Shown here piece by piece: positions 47,758 to 58,696 of a stretch of DNA of 64,000 nt. The DNA comes from Liriodendron chinense. Taxonomy: Eukaryota > Streptophyta > Magnoliopsida > Magnoliales > Magnoliaceae. Both the position numbers and the translations under genes were made by a program. Numbering within the stretch: position 1 is the stretch's first letter; the number at the start of each line of letters is the position of its first letter. The DNA is taken from the NCBI GenBank assembly GCA_003013855.2, contig ML058440.1, positions 1,178,001 to 1,242,000 of the forward strand, given 5' to 3'. Below the pieces are notes generated by a model that saw only the letters and a list, made by a program, of their open reading frames with translations, was not told the DNA's origin and did no database searches.

Positions 47758-48073
47758 CTTCCCATTGTCCCTAACCAGCTCGGCGTGGACCTGGTTCCGC
47801 AATCTAAAGCCAAAGTCCATTTCCTCTTTTACCATACTGAGCAGGGCGTTCGCGACTCAATTCATCGGAAGCACCGATCCAAGAAAACATTCTACACACC
47901 TCGTTGCGGTCAAACAAAAAGATAATGAATCGCTGAAAGATTACCTCTCACGATTCAACGCTGAGGCAGTTCATGTAAAGAACCTATCTCAGGACGTGTT
48001 GCTACATACGATGATAGGAGGATTACGTGACGAAAAGTTCCTCTGGTCGATAGGGGAATAGCCTCCTCAGTCA

Positions 48074-49771
48074 GTGGCTGAATTCCTCGATCGAGCTGCA
48101 AAACACATAAACGCAGAAGAGCTGGTGAACGCCCAGGGATCGTCCCATAAGAGGAAAGACCGCAAAGAGGAAAACAGCACAAAAAAGCACCGTTCTGATC
48201 GCAGGTCGCCGAATTCGAACACTACTCCGCGTGGAGCAAAAACTTCAACCCCGCGATTCAAGAAATACACCCCGCTCAAAACAACAATCAAGCAAGTGTT
48301 CCTAGCCGAGAAAGATAAACAAATGTTCGGACGACCCGCAAAGATCAAAACCGACCCTGGAAGAAGGTCGAAGTCCAAATACTGTTTATACCATAAAGAT
48401 CACGGGCATAACACAGCAGATTGCTTTGACTTGAAGCGACAGATTGAAACCCTCATCCGGCAGGGCTTCCTAAATGAATACATTGCACAGCGTCCGGATG
48501 ATCGAAAGGCCTCGGCTCGGGAAGATGACAGAGAGCCGGTGAATAATGACCCGCTAGAAGAAATCCATATGATCTTCGGCGGGCCAACCACAGGTGATTC
48601 TGGCAACGCCCGCAAGTCCTACGTTAGTCAAGGGCGAACCTCCGAACCAGGGCTCCTAGTGAATTTGACCAGCAGGCCCTCGAAGATTCCAAAGGTCGCT
48701 CGTCGCGCGATATCATTTTCTGAAGAAGATGCTGAAGGAGTGCAACATCCGCATGACAATTCTCTCGTAGTGTCGATGGTGGTCGCTAATAAAAAGCTTC
48801 ACAGAATGATGGTAGATACTGGAAGTTTGGCCAACATAATATATGCCTCGGCGTTCGATAGAATAAAGATTGATCGGTCCAGGTTAAGGCCGGTCAGAAC
48901 TGCTCTAACCGGATTTACAGGAGATTGTATCATGCCTGAAGGAGAAATAACCCTACCGGTCACAGCAGGAGACGAACCCAACCAGAGGATGATCATGGTC
49001 GATTTTCTCGTCGTCAACACTCCATCAGCATACAACGCGATCATCGGCAGACCCATCATCCGAGCCTTAAAAGTCGGCATTTCTATCTATCATCTGGCCA
49101 TGAAATTCGAAACCGACGACGAGATCGGCGTGGTCAGAGGGGACCAGCAGGAAGCTCGTCGATGCTACGAACTGATGCTACGCGGAAAAAGTAAAAATAT
49201 GATCTCTGTCGTTTCACATACAACTTCACTGGACCCTAGGGAAGAAACAACGGAACGTGGTTCGCCAGCTGAGGAGTTAGTAGAGGTCCCTGTGTCGGAC
49301 GATGACCCGAGCTTGGTTGTTAAGATCGGATCTCAATTAAACGGCAGTGTCCAGGCTGGGCTGATCTCTTTCCTGAAAGAAAATACGGATGCCTTCGCAT
49401 GGTCTCATAAGGACATACTCGGAATCAATTCCGAAGTGATGGTCCACCGGCTCAACGTCGACCCATCCTTCAAACCGATCCGCCAAAAAAGACGAGCCTT
49501 CAACATAGAGAAATATGCCGCAATCGAAGAAGAAATAAAAAAGTTGCGCCAAGCAGGTTTTATCCAGGAAGTCCACTATCCTGATTGGCTCGCCAATGTC
49601 GTTCTAGTAAAAAAAGCCAATGGAAAATGGAGGGTCTGTATCGACTACACCAACCTCAACAAAGCCTGCCCTAAAGACAGCTTCCCACTACCCAGAATAG
49701 ATCAGCTCGTAGATGCAACCTTAGGTTACGAGCTTCTCAGTTTCATGGATGCGTACTCCGGGTACAACTAG
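48074..49771 (+). pseudogene. pol: Tat gag 3' part, protease and start of reverse transcriptase
   Basis: One long open stretch. It carries the gag zinc-knuckle-like motif (CLYHKDHGHNTADCFDLK), then the aspartic protease with MMVDTGS (DTGS at 48815-48826) and AIIGRP. The N-terminal RT fingers follow (NGKWRVCIDYTNLNKACPKDSFPLP). It ends at a TAG (49769-49771) inside the MDAYSGYN-QM block where the family has Gln, so this looks like a CAG-to-TAG change. Confidence 0.88.
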
Positions 49772-49777
49772 ATACAG

Positions 49778-50596
49778 ATGCATGTTCCTGACAGGCAAAA
49801 AACAGCGTTTGTTACCGATCGAGGGCTTTACTGTTATAAGGTAATGCCCTTCGGACTTAAGAACGCCGGGGCGATGTATCAGCGTTTGGTTAACAAAATG
49901 TTCGCCGAACAAATTGGTAAAATCATGAAAGTTTACGTGGACGATATGCTCGTCAAAAGTCTTAAGTCAGAAGACCACGTCAACAACCTTCGACTTATGT
50001 TCAGCATCTTGAAAAAGTACGGAATGAAACTCAACCCCAGTAAATGCGCCTTCGGAGTAAGGTCGGGGAAGTTCCTCGGGTTCATCTTAAATCAGAGAGG
50101 AATAGAAGCCAACCCAAAAAAGATCCGCGCACTAGTCGAAATGAGCTCACCAACCACCGTGAAGGAAATACAGCGTCTCACCGGGCGGATCGCCGCACTC
50201 AACACATTCGTTTCTAGGGCTACAGACCGATGCCTTCCATTCTTCAAGCAACTTCGCAAGTTCAATGAGATGACCTGGACGTCAGAATGTGAACAGGCTT
50301 TTCAGGATCTCAAAGCGTACCTCGGTACGCCACCATTACTGTCCAAACCTGCGCAAGGAGAAGAGCTACTGCTATACCTGGCGGTATCCCCTGCAGCAGT
50401 AAATTCGGCTTTAATCCGAGATGACCAAGGTACACAAAGACCAATATACTACATCAGCAAAGCTCTTCTCGGCGCAGAAACCCGATATCCTAACTTAGAG
50501 AAGTCAGCTCTGGCATTGATGACAACGGCAAGGAAACTACGGCCTTATTGCCAAGCACATCCGATAGTGGTGCTAACGGACCAACCACTGAGGTAA
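49778..50596 (+). pseudogene. pol: Tat reverse transcriptase palm and first RNase H
   Basis: It continues the frame of the previous segment. It has TAFVTDRGLYCYKVMPFGLKN, the catalytic YVDD at 49934-49945, GFILNQRGIEANPKK and the RNase H start (LLLYLAVSPAAVNSALI). A TAA at 50594-50596 stops it where the family has LRQVLQKPE, again Gln to stop. RT copies the element RNA; the catalytic aspartates are intact. Confidence 0.88.
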
Positions 50597-51410
50597 GTAC
50601 TGCAGAAGCCAGAAACTTCAGGTCGCCTCGCACGCTGGGTCATCGAGCTCGGTGAATTCGACATATAATACCAGCCCCGGATAGCGATCAAAGGCCAAGC
50701 CGTGGCCGACTTCATTGCCGAGCTTACCGACCCATCTGTCCTTGAAGATGACGCTGCTCTTAAAGGAGACATTGAAGAATTTATTCCAAAAGAAGGTTCG
50801 ACCGCTCTTACATGGCAGCTACACGTCGACGGCTCGTCAAATTCCCAAGGCTGTAGGGCAGGGAAATCTTGACCTCCCCCGATGGCATAAAAGTCCAATA
50901 TGCCCTAAGATTTGGTTTTAAAGCTTCTAACAACGAGGCCGAATACGAAGCTCTTCTTGTCGGGCTACGACTAGCCTCAGTGATTGGGATCCGGAGTATT
51001 ACGGTATACAGCGACTCGCAGTTGGTCGTGGGTCAAGTAACATCGGAATATCAAGCAAAGGAAAAAAAGATGTCCACGTATTTATTAAAATATCAAGAGT
51101 TATCGACCCGGTTCGATTACTGCAAAGTCATCTAAGTACCGAGGATCCATAACACCCACGCGGATTCACTCGCCAAATTAGCTTCGACAGGAGATGACGA
51201 GCTCAGAAGGACAATTCCCATTGAAATCCTCCCCAAAAGAAGCATCACTGACGACAATGTTAGTGAGGTATGTCCTGTTTCCACCGAGCTTGACTGGAGG
51301 GAACCAATTGTCCATTTTTTACGAGAAGGTGTTCTGCCCGAAGAAAAAAATGAAGCACGACGGATACGATATAGATCAGCTTGGTATATGCTGATCGACG
51401 GTATATTGTA
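50597..51410 (+). pseudogene. pol: Tat second (archaeal-type) RNase H
   Basis: After another TAA (50666-50668, in ...EFDI-YQPR) comes a second RNase H with HVDGSSN, a frameshift near 50850, then SNNEAEYEALLVGL and VYSDSQLVVGQV, so the D-E-D residues survive. Further stop: TAA at 51133-51135. A second RNase H of this type is described for plant Tat elements. Confidence 0.8.
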
Positions 51411-52527
51411 TAAAAGGGTTTTTTGTTACCCTGCCTCCACTGCCTCGAACCAGATGGAGCCAACTACATCTTAAGAGAAATTCATTCCGGCACATGCGAA
51501 AACCACTCAGGGGGCAGAACGCTGGCCCAGAAAGCAATACGTCAAGGATATTATTGGCCAACGATTCAAAAAGATGCTCGAGAATGGTCAAACAGTGTGA
51601 TAGATGTCAAAAGTTCGCACCAGTCGCTCACGTACCTCACAAGGAACTTACTCCGATGTCTAGACCATGGCCCTTCGCGCAATGGGGAGTCGAAATCATT
51701 GGTCCTCTTCCAACTGGCAAGGGGCAAGTCAAGTATGCGATCGTGGCTGTTGATTACTTTACCAAGTGGGTCGAAGCAGAACCTCTCGCCAAGATTACTG
51801 AAAAGAAAACGACAGACTTCATCTGGAAGTCGATTATATGCCGGTTCGGTATCCCGAATACAATTGTCACTGACAACGGGCCTCAGTTTGACAATGTGAA
51901 GTATAGGGGTTTTTGCCAGAACTTGGGCATAAAAAATGTGTATTCATCTCCTCATCATCCTCAAGCTAACAGGCAAGTCGAAGCCATCAACAAAATCATT
52001 AAGGGTCATTTGAAGACTAAGCTCGGCGAATTCAAGGGAGCGTGGTAGAACAGCTCCCCGAAGTATTGTGGGCGTACCGAACCATAGCCCGGTCAACAAC
52101 AAGAGAAACTCTGTTCTTCTTAACGTTCGGAGCGGAAGCCGTAGTCCCAGTCGAGATAGGGCTATCGACTAACCGAACCGGTAACTATCGACCTGACCAG
52201 AATCAAGACGAGCTTCGCACGAACCTTGACTTGATCGAAGAAGTCCGAGAAGCTTCCCAAGTTCGGATCGCAGCCTACCAACAGCGTGTTGCTAGATTCT
52301 ATAACTCACGAGTCAAAGAAAGACGGTTCAGGGTAGGAGATCTCGTCCTACGAAGGAACGTGAAGGAGAAGAAGGATAAGATTGCAAGTACATTCAATCC
52401 AAATTGGGATGGACCGTACAAAGTCGTAAAGACAGTTCGAACTGGGACTTACTGGCTCGAAGACATGCAAGGCCGAGCCCTACCTCACCCATGGAATGTG
52501 AAACATTTGAAAATCTACTATCAATAA
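51411..52527 (+). pseudogene. pol: Tat integrase
   Basis: It has the zinc-binding His-Cys region (ILREIHSGTCENHSGG ... QCDRCQK), with a frame change near 51590. The core follows with VEIIGPLPTGKGQ, VTDNGPQFD and QANRQVEAINKI, then the C-terminal domain in 52042-52527 (RRFRVGDLVLRR, NWDGPYKV), ending at TAA. A one-base loss at about 52041 shifts the frame. The first catalytic residue, normally Asp in V-D-I-x-GP, is Glu, so the enzyme was probably inactive before or besides the frameshifts. Confidence 0.85.
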
Positions 52528-52840
52528 AAGCTAAGTATTTGTTTCTCAAAATTATACTCCTATCAAAAAATTTAGAATACCAGCAGAGGCTAATCTCGCC
52601 CATAGCTGTATTCGAGCTCAGCGGATAATATCGTCCAAAGCTAAGTTCTAGGATTGAGATCGGTCTTAATTAAAGCCTATGAACCGACCATTGTCTTTGA
52701 TTAAAGTCCTAATGCTTCGATTACGATCTAACATGCTCAGCCACGAAGCAAATGGACAAAATGAGCGACAACAATTCAAAAAGGAAAGAGCAATTGAATA
52801 AAAAATTTGACAAACATGAATAGATCAGAAAAGAAAATTT
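52528..52840. other. Spacer between integrase and antisense gene
   Basis: It lies between the integrase stop and the end of the antisense coding region, and would hold the 3' ends of both transcripts. No motif was recognised. Confidence 0.5.
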
Positions 52841-54970
52841 TCAATTACAAGACCTCAAAGAGGTCGGAATTACAGGATAATATGTGTTACAGGAAGCCCT
52901 AACAAATGGGCTAAAAAAAACCCATAGAAAGTTCCTACAAAGGAGGACCAGCAGTCGGCTTGGCGGCAGCAGCCGGTTATATTCCTCCTCCGCCTCAGAG
53001 TCGAGGAAAGAGAGGTCTAAGTCCGGATGACGGCTTTGAACTGTCATCATACACTTCTCGAAGCCGAAGTCTAACATTTCGTCAGCTTCGGCGACTTTGA
53101 CCTCCAACTCCGATTGGGCCTTCGCCAGGTCCGACCGTAAAGTCCCTTCGGCAGCTTTCAGGTCCTCAACCTGTATGATGAGCTCAGCTTCCGCCCTTTC
53201 TTTATTCGTCAGTTCAGCTCGGAGAAGAGCGATCTCGTGTTCCCGAGCGTCCAGGGCCCTTGCCGCCTCCTCCCCAAACTTCGTGGCCTCATCTAGAGAA
53301 CGCTTGGTAGCCACCAGTGTCCCCTCAAGGCCGGAGATCGTTCCCTTGTCACGGGTCATCTTTCCGAAGAAGCTGGCACCCGTAGGCCACCTGCACAGTA
53401 ACCAACAGATAAATATATAAGGAGTACTAAAAATGGCTATTTTGGTTATAGCAGGGTAAAATCCAAGTCATATATATATACCTTGGTCCCGAAGATCCCT
53501 AGAGAGTTCAGCAGGGAGAGCCCAAGAACCTTCGTCATCATGTCCACCTCGGCTTCAGGGACAGCCTTATATGCCAATTTGCACAAGTTGTACAAATGAG
53601 GCGGCATCTCCGGGCCTCGACGGATAGTGGAAGAAGATTGAACCGGGGCGGGCTGAGCAGACTGCCCGGACGGACCGGTGTCAGTGCTCCCTACCAAGTC
53701 TATGACTTGGGAAGGCTGAGGCCTCATGGAGGCGTCGGGGAGTGCAACTTCAGCCGCAGGCACCTCCGGGATCACTTCGGAAGCCACCTCCGGAGGAACA
53801 TCAGCTGTTGGAACAGTTGGAGGACGTTCTCGAGGACGCCTCGTGGCTGCCTTCTGCCATTTCTTCTCTCTGATCTGCTCCTTCTCCTGAGTAGTCAGAG
53901 CAGATGACTTTCTCCGTGGGGCCGGAGCAGACATGCCTGATAAAAAAAAAAGACATATGCATATATGTTAATGGGCCGAAGTATGAAGATGAAACTGACC
54001 TATTCGACAATTACAAATGTTTACCTCGGGGGTTGATGCCCACGTCAGATAAGGTCTCAAAGGACAACAGGAGCTTGACGCTGCGGAAGTTTGGATTAAG
54101 CTCCCACACCACAGCTATGCGATCTTCCTCTTCCGGACTGAGGGCAGGAGGATCTCCACGAGCTAACCAACAAAAATAGAGGTCAGCCAAAAAAAAAAAA
54201 GAAAGAAAGGGAGGTGAGTGTCAGCCGACCCGACCTGGAACTGAAAAACAGTTGTTTACGCGGTGATTAGGGAAGTTGACTTCGGGTCGGGGGCCTTCCT
54301 AACCCTTCGAGACGAGGAACCACTCCTCTTTCCATCCGTGAACTGAAGAGGGGTGGTCATCTATTAGCCGGTGCCCTTTCCTTCCCCAAGGCGACATATA
54401 GAACCATCCCCTAGAATCGGGATGACTCTTCAGCTGGTAAAGGCTCATCAGCTCGGCTATTATCGGATCCGACCCGTGGACTTGACGCCATAAGGCGACG
54501 TAACTGATTAAAGTTCTCTAAGAGTTAGGAGCTAACTGACTCGGAGCTAAGTTGACCCTAGAAAGGTATTCCCTCACAACAGAGAGAAGAGGAAGACGGA
54601 AACCAACCTAAAAAAAATGGGTGTATACAGTGACCTGGTCTCCGGAAGGACGGGTCGGGAAATCATCCAAACCCGGAAGCCTAAGGTCGATGGCCCCAGG
54701 GATACAGTACTCCGACCTGAGCTTGATCAAGTCGGATTGGGTAAGCATTGTCCAGATCAGGTCGGCTGGGTAATCAGAGACTCTGTCAATAACACGCCCT
54801 GAGGTACCAGCCACTGGAACCTCATCCGAAGCAAAGGAGGAAGGGGTCTCTGCCAACAGAGCTCCCCCCGGGGACTCAACAACAATGGGTTGGACTTCCA
54901 TCAGTTGGGATTCTCCAATAGGCAAGACAGAGGAAAATGTCTGTGAAGAACTTTCCTCCGAACCAGACAT
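52841..54970 (-). pseudogene. Antisense spliced gene of the Tat element (gypsy-type 'Transposase_28'-like)
   Basis: On the minus strand, opposite to gag-pol, an ATG at 54970 opens MSGSEESSSQTFSS..., followed by a conserved GFRLPLLSVVREYLSRVNLAPSQLAPNS block and SRGWFYMSPWG, WKEEWFLVS. This is the domain annotated in plants as 'putative gypsy type transposon' (Pfam Transposase_28, from memory). Visible splice sites give further exons at about 54162-54025 and 53936-53482, then 53390-52841, the last encoding a long coiled coil (EHEIALLRAELTNKERAEAEL). Exon 1 has in-frame TAG codons at 54608-54610 (where Gln is expected) and near 54514 (where Trp is expected), and the last junction is one base out of phase, so this copy is decayed. 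Antisense genes between pol and the 3' LTR are known in Tat elements; their function is unknown. Confidence 0.75.
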
Positions 54971-55163
54971 TTCCTTGAAAATGGAAAACTAAGGAAAGCA
55001 AAGGGGGAGGAAGAACGAATGTACCGGATCACTCTCCGGAATGAGATTGGCCAAAGGAAGTTGGGTTCGAGAGAACTTCGAACGAATCACAGCGGTCCGT
55101 ATAGGGGGAAAAAGAAGAACACAGCAGGAAGAAAGGAAAAATTCTGAAAAACATCCCTAAACA

Positions 55164-55172
55164 CTATTTATA
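55164..55172 (-). promoter_or_regulatory. TATA box of the antisense gene
   Basis: Minus-strand TATAAATAG lies about 195 bp upstream of the antisense ATG at 54970, outside the LTR. It would allow transcription independent of the LTR promoter. Confidence 0.55.
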
Positions 55173-55498
55173 CTGTAGCGGGTGACAGTACGCAGGCCAT
55201 GCTTTGCCACGCGGCACGTATTCATGGTCTTAAAAAACGAATCGACGCGACTTTTAGCACGATCTGCCACGTGTCCGCCCATTCATTGGACAACGATATT
55301 ACACCCGTCAGTTCAGAGATATGAAGTTCACGTGTCCTTACGCCATTCGTCCACCGAAATAAAAGCCTGCCGCGCCGTACGATCATCACTGCGTCTTTTC
55401 AAAATTCGAAACAGCACATTTAATGTGCCTTTACCGCAAAAAATGAGATTGGCTGCATTTGTTTGAAGTTACTTCCTAACTGAAAGGATCCACCTCGG

Positions 55499-55513
55499 AA
55501 GCAGGGGGGCAGC
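55499..55513 (+). promoter_or_regulatory. Polypurine tract of the Tat element
   Basis: The G-rich stretch AAGCAGGGGGGCAGC ends exactly at the first base of the 3' LTR, where plus-strand synthesis would be primed. Confidence 0.7.
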
Positions 55514-56049
55514 TGTTGTGAGATAATTCCTGTAACGAGCCGACCCGGTCACAAGACCTCGGAGCAAAAGAACAAACCGATGTCTCAGTCTGTTCAAGAG
55601 GTCAGCTCGGATTACAGCTAACTCAATGAGTAAATGGAGGCCGACCTTATCTCCTCTTCGAACGACATAGGGATAGGAGCACATCCCCCCAAGATCGGAA
55701 CTGCCCGAGATACTCACCTTGATTTCCAGTGTAATACCAATCGTGATCTCAGCTTAGAAAATCTCCATCGAAGCCTATAAATATAGGAGAACACTGCGAT
55801 TACAGGTATGCAAAAAAATCTCTCTCAAAATGGTGTTTGCTATCCTTGAGGATAATCACTAACTTAGGCATCGGAGGGCTCACGGCTAGATCCCAGCCAC
55901 CCCCCTTTGAACTTTCTTTTGTGTTTTACAGGATCGAACAGATCTTTGGTCCATATCCAGGCCTCGTACCTGTCAGGAGATTAGTCGCATTTGTCCGTTC
56001 GTATGCAAGTCATCTCACCTCATCTGTTGACCAATTTTCAGCGTCAACA
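55514..56049 (+). repeat. 3' LTR of the Tat element (536 bp)
   Basis: It begins TGTTGTGAGATAATTCC and ends GCGTCAACA. TATAAATA lies at 55776-55783. It is preceded by the polypurine tract. Confidence 0.93.
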
Positions 56050-56257
56050 GGGCCCACCGGAGTGTGCTTATGGCATCCAACCTGTTATGTGGGTCAGGAT
56101 GTAAATGTGGATAGCTGTCCATTGTTTTTTTAGTCTGATTTTTTTTTTTGGCACAAAAGGGTGAGTGTGATTTTTTGAGCATTTTATCATCATGGCATGA
56201 TTTAATGGAATGATTTTCGGATGGGTTTGGCTAGTGACGTTGCTAGGCTACTAGTCC

Positions 56258-57501
56258 GTGCTCTATGGCCTCTCCATGGTGTATATGTTTTATCCACATC
56301 TTCCATTTATTTTGCAAGATTATAGGCACATCTAAATCTCAGGTGGACTACATCGCAAGAAAACAATAGTAATTGAATGCACACCATTTCTGTTTGGTCC
56401 TTCTACTGTAGTAAAGACCCTGTCACCATTTTTGCTGCCTGGGTCCTTTCTACTGCTTTTTTCGTGGGGCGGCCTCTCACTCGCTTGCCTATTTGACGGC
56501 TTAGACCAGCTCCTTCCTACACTTTAGCTTGCGCCAATATCTCGACTTCTAGGGCTAGGCTCATTTGTTGCAATCCCAATGCTATTCCTACTTGGAGAAT
56601 TGTCTTTGAATATAATACGTAGGGTATGATTGACAGATGCTTGCAAATTTTTTCTTTAGCTTTACCCATCTTTTCCTTTGACCATTTTGCAGGGACTAGC
56701 ATCCTTGGGGACAATTAACAAATTCTTTCATCGATCAAAGACCTGACGTCTTCCTCTTGGGAGATGTGCCTATTCACTAGGAGGCTTTATATCTTCGCTT
56801 TTTCTCCCACTAGTCACGTTAGGATTATTTCTGACCACCTGCGGACTATCCTATCTAGGCTAGCGGCCATTCAGTTGCACTCTCCTTCTAGATTCAACAT
56901 TGAGACTAAGATAGTTGAGTTTATTTGATGCCTGGCCCGGATCGTGGGCCTCTCCTCTTGGTGGTCCTCTTCTTTTTTTCCCCTTCGGTCTCCATTTTTC
57001 TCTTCTTTTTTTAAATTTTCTTTTCTCCTTTGCGCTCGGGATGTGGATGCAGGTTTTCCTAATCTTTTTCTTTTCTTTCTTTTCAGCTTGCTTGCTTGCT
57101 TTCTTTCTAAAAAAAGATTAGGAAAAATAAAAGAGTCTTGCTTGCTTGCTTTCTAAAAAAAATAAATAAATAAAAGAAATTAAAAAGAAATAAAAAAGTA
57201 AAAAAATAAAAAATGCACACACCATTAAAAGACTCTTAAACCCAATGTAATGTTTATTTGACATCCAATCTGTTGATTGAGTCATACACACCTGGATATA
57301 GGAAAAAGCAAATATAAGCTTGAGCCTGGCCCTAAGAAGTTTTTAATGTAGGGCATTTAATTAATATTGTTTCCCATGATGTGGTTCAATTGAAATTTAG
57401 ATCTACCTTAATTTTTAGCTTATGCCATAAAATGATCTAAAAAAATGGTTGGACAGCACGATGAAACAAATATATACGTCATGATAGGATCCACATAGCA
57501 C
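56258..57501. repeat. Dispersed inverted-repeat element, copy C, split by a retroposon
   Basis: The left arm 56258-56388 (GTGCTCTATGG...GTTTTATCCACATCTTCCA...CAGGTGGACTACAT) and right arm 57212-57501 (...ATGATCTAAAAAAATGGTTGGAC...GATCCACATAGCAC) form one diverged family member. The sequence between is a later insertion. Confidence 0.7.
56389..57211 (+). mobile_element. Retroposon fragment with A-rich tail
   Basis: It is flanked by a near-identical direct repeat, AATGCACACCATT at 56376-56388 and AATGCACACACCATT at 57212-57226, and ends in a long A-rich tail (57155-57211). This is the pattern of LINE-mediated insertion. The body is T/C-rich and has a duplicated CTTGCTTGCTTTC segment. I could not identify a coding domain, so it may be a LINE part or a processed transcript. 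Confidence 0.65.
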
Positions 57502-58147
57502 TAACCAGTAACATGGCATCGTAAGTAGCCAAACCGCGTACCTGATTTTCGGAGCGTCCAACTTTTACGATGGAATCACATAAAATGTATGAGTTGGATG
57601 CCATAAACACTCCTTGATGGGACTTACAACCAGCAAAAGGTTACTCTACAAAGACTTGCACGGAATCTGCCTTGTGTCTCGCCTACTAGCCCAGCTGGAA
57701 GACGCATGGGTGCACGTTTCAACAGCAGGTCTCAGTGCTAAGGAGACAAACTAAATCCACCCGTCGGTGGGTGCATCGTGTAACTAACTGTGTGTGTTGC
57801 ACAAAAATGCCTGACAACAATAGGCCCATTGGACCTAACCCTTGACTGCCCTAATCCCGACCGTCCAATTGGTGTCATTCAATTTAAAAAAATCTCAGCA
57901 TCTAATGAACGATTCGGATCATGCAACATGAGGCCCCTGCTAATGAACGATTCGGATCATGCAACAAAGTAGTTATGTGGGTCCATCTATATAAACATGC
58001 AAAAACAATCTCATCAATATGGTAATTGCACCTAGTCTCGGTATCGGCCGGCCACAAGGGACGCGGATTGGGTGCTATACACCCGTCTCTCCCGGACGCG
58101 GATTGCCGACTGACGCTACCAGTGCAACTAGCCACTAGCTACACATG
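57502..58147. other. Intergenic with a short tandem duplication
   Basis: TAATGAACGATTCGGATCAT occurs twice (about 57902 and 57941), a roughly 39-bp duplication. No gene. Confidence 0.6.
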
Positions 58148-58591
58148 GTGCTCTGTGGGTCCTTTTAGGATGTATTTGTTTTATCCACACCGTCCATCCA
58201 TTTTTTCAGGTTATTTTATGGCATGATCCCAAAAAATGAGGCAGATCAAAATCTCACGTGGACCACACCACAGGAAACAGTGGTTATTTAACGCCCACCA
58301 TTAAAAACTTCTTGGGGGCAATAAAAGTTTTGGATGAAGCTGATATTTGTGTTTTCCCTTCATACAGGTCTCTGTGTGACCTAATAAACAGGTTTGATGG
58401 CAAATAAATATTACGGTGGGCTCTATGAAGTTTTTAATGGTGAGCATTCAATAGCCAATATTTTCCTGTGGTGTGGTCAACTTGAGATTTGGATCTGTTT
58501 AATTTTTAGGCTCATGCCCTACAATGATCTGGAAAAAATAGATGTACGGCGTAGATAAAACACATACATCATGGTTGGTCCCACAGAGCAC
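58148..58591. repeat. Dispersed inverted-repeat element, copy D (best preserved)
   Basis: The left end GTGCTCTGTGGG and the right end CCACAGAGCAC mirror each other, with long arms (GTTTTATCCACACCGTCCAT / AGATAAAACACATACATCATGG). The interior has TCACGTGGACCACACCACAG and GTGTGACCTAATAAACAGG. The fold-back symmetry extends over most of the 444 bp. No coding capacity and no clear target duplication. Confidence 0.8.
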
Positions 58592-58696
58592 GGTCCAGCG
58601 GCCATTTATCTATGCTATACCCAACTGGCAGAGTCAGCAGGCCAGCCCCGTCCGTCTCTCCCGAGCTCGTCACATGAAGGGCTCTGACGGGCAAAG

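Larger units (their letters stand above)
44134..48073 (+). pseudogene. gag: gag of the Tat element, split by a solo LTR and a stop
   Basis: The ATG at 44134 opens a basic, coiled-coil-containing N-terminal part (to 44923). The retrotrans_gag core (SLTSSAWTWFRNL, FTILSRAFATQF, KQKDNESLKDYLSRF) follows at 47763-48058. The solo LTR at 44924-47757 separates the two halves; across the target duplication the reading frame is preserved. An in-frame TAG stands at 48059-48061. Gag continues in the same frame after the stop, into the next entry, to its Cys/His knuckle at about 48370-48440. Gag forms the particle and binds RNA. Confidence 0.85.
43535..56049 (+). mobile_element. Tat-lineage Ty3/gypsy retrotransposon, complete but decayed (12.5 kb)
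   Basis: Two closely similar LTRs bound it, and GGGCC lies on both sides as the target duplication (43530-43534 and 56050-56054). The order is 5' LTR, primer-binding site, gag, protease, RT, RNase H, second RNase H, integrase, an antisense gene, polypurine tract, 3' LTR. The gag knuckle of the CLYHKDHGHNTADC type, the two RNase H domains and the antisense gene are marks of the non-chromoviral Tat lineage. Premature stops, frameshifts and a 2.8-kb solo LTR in gag make it non-autonomous. Confidence 0.92.
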
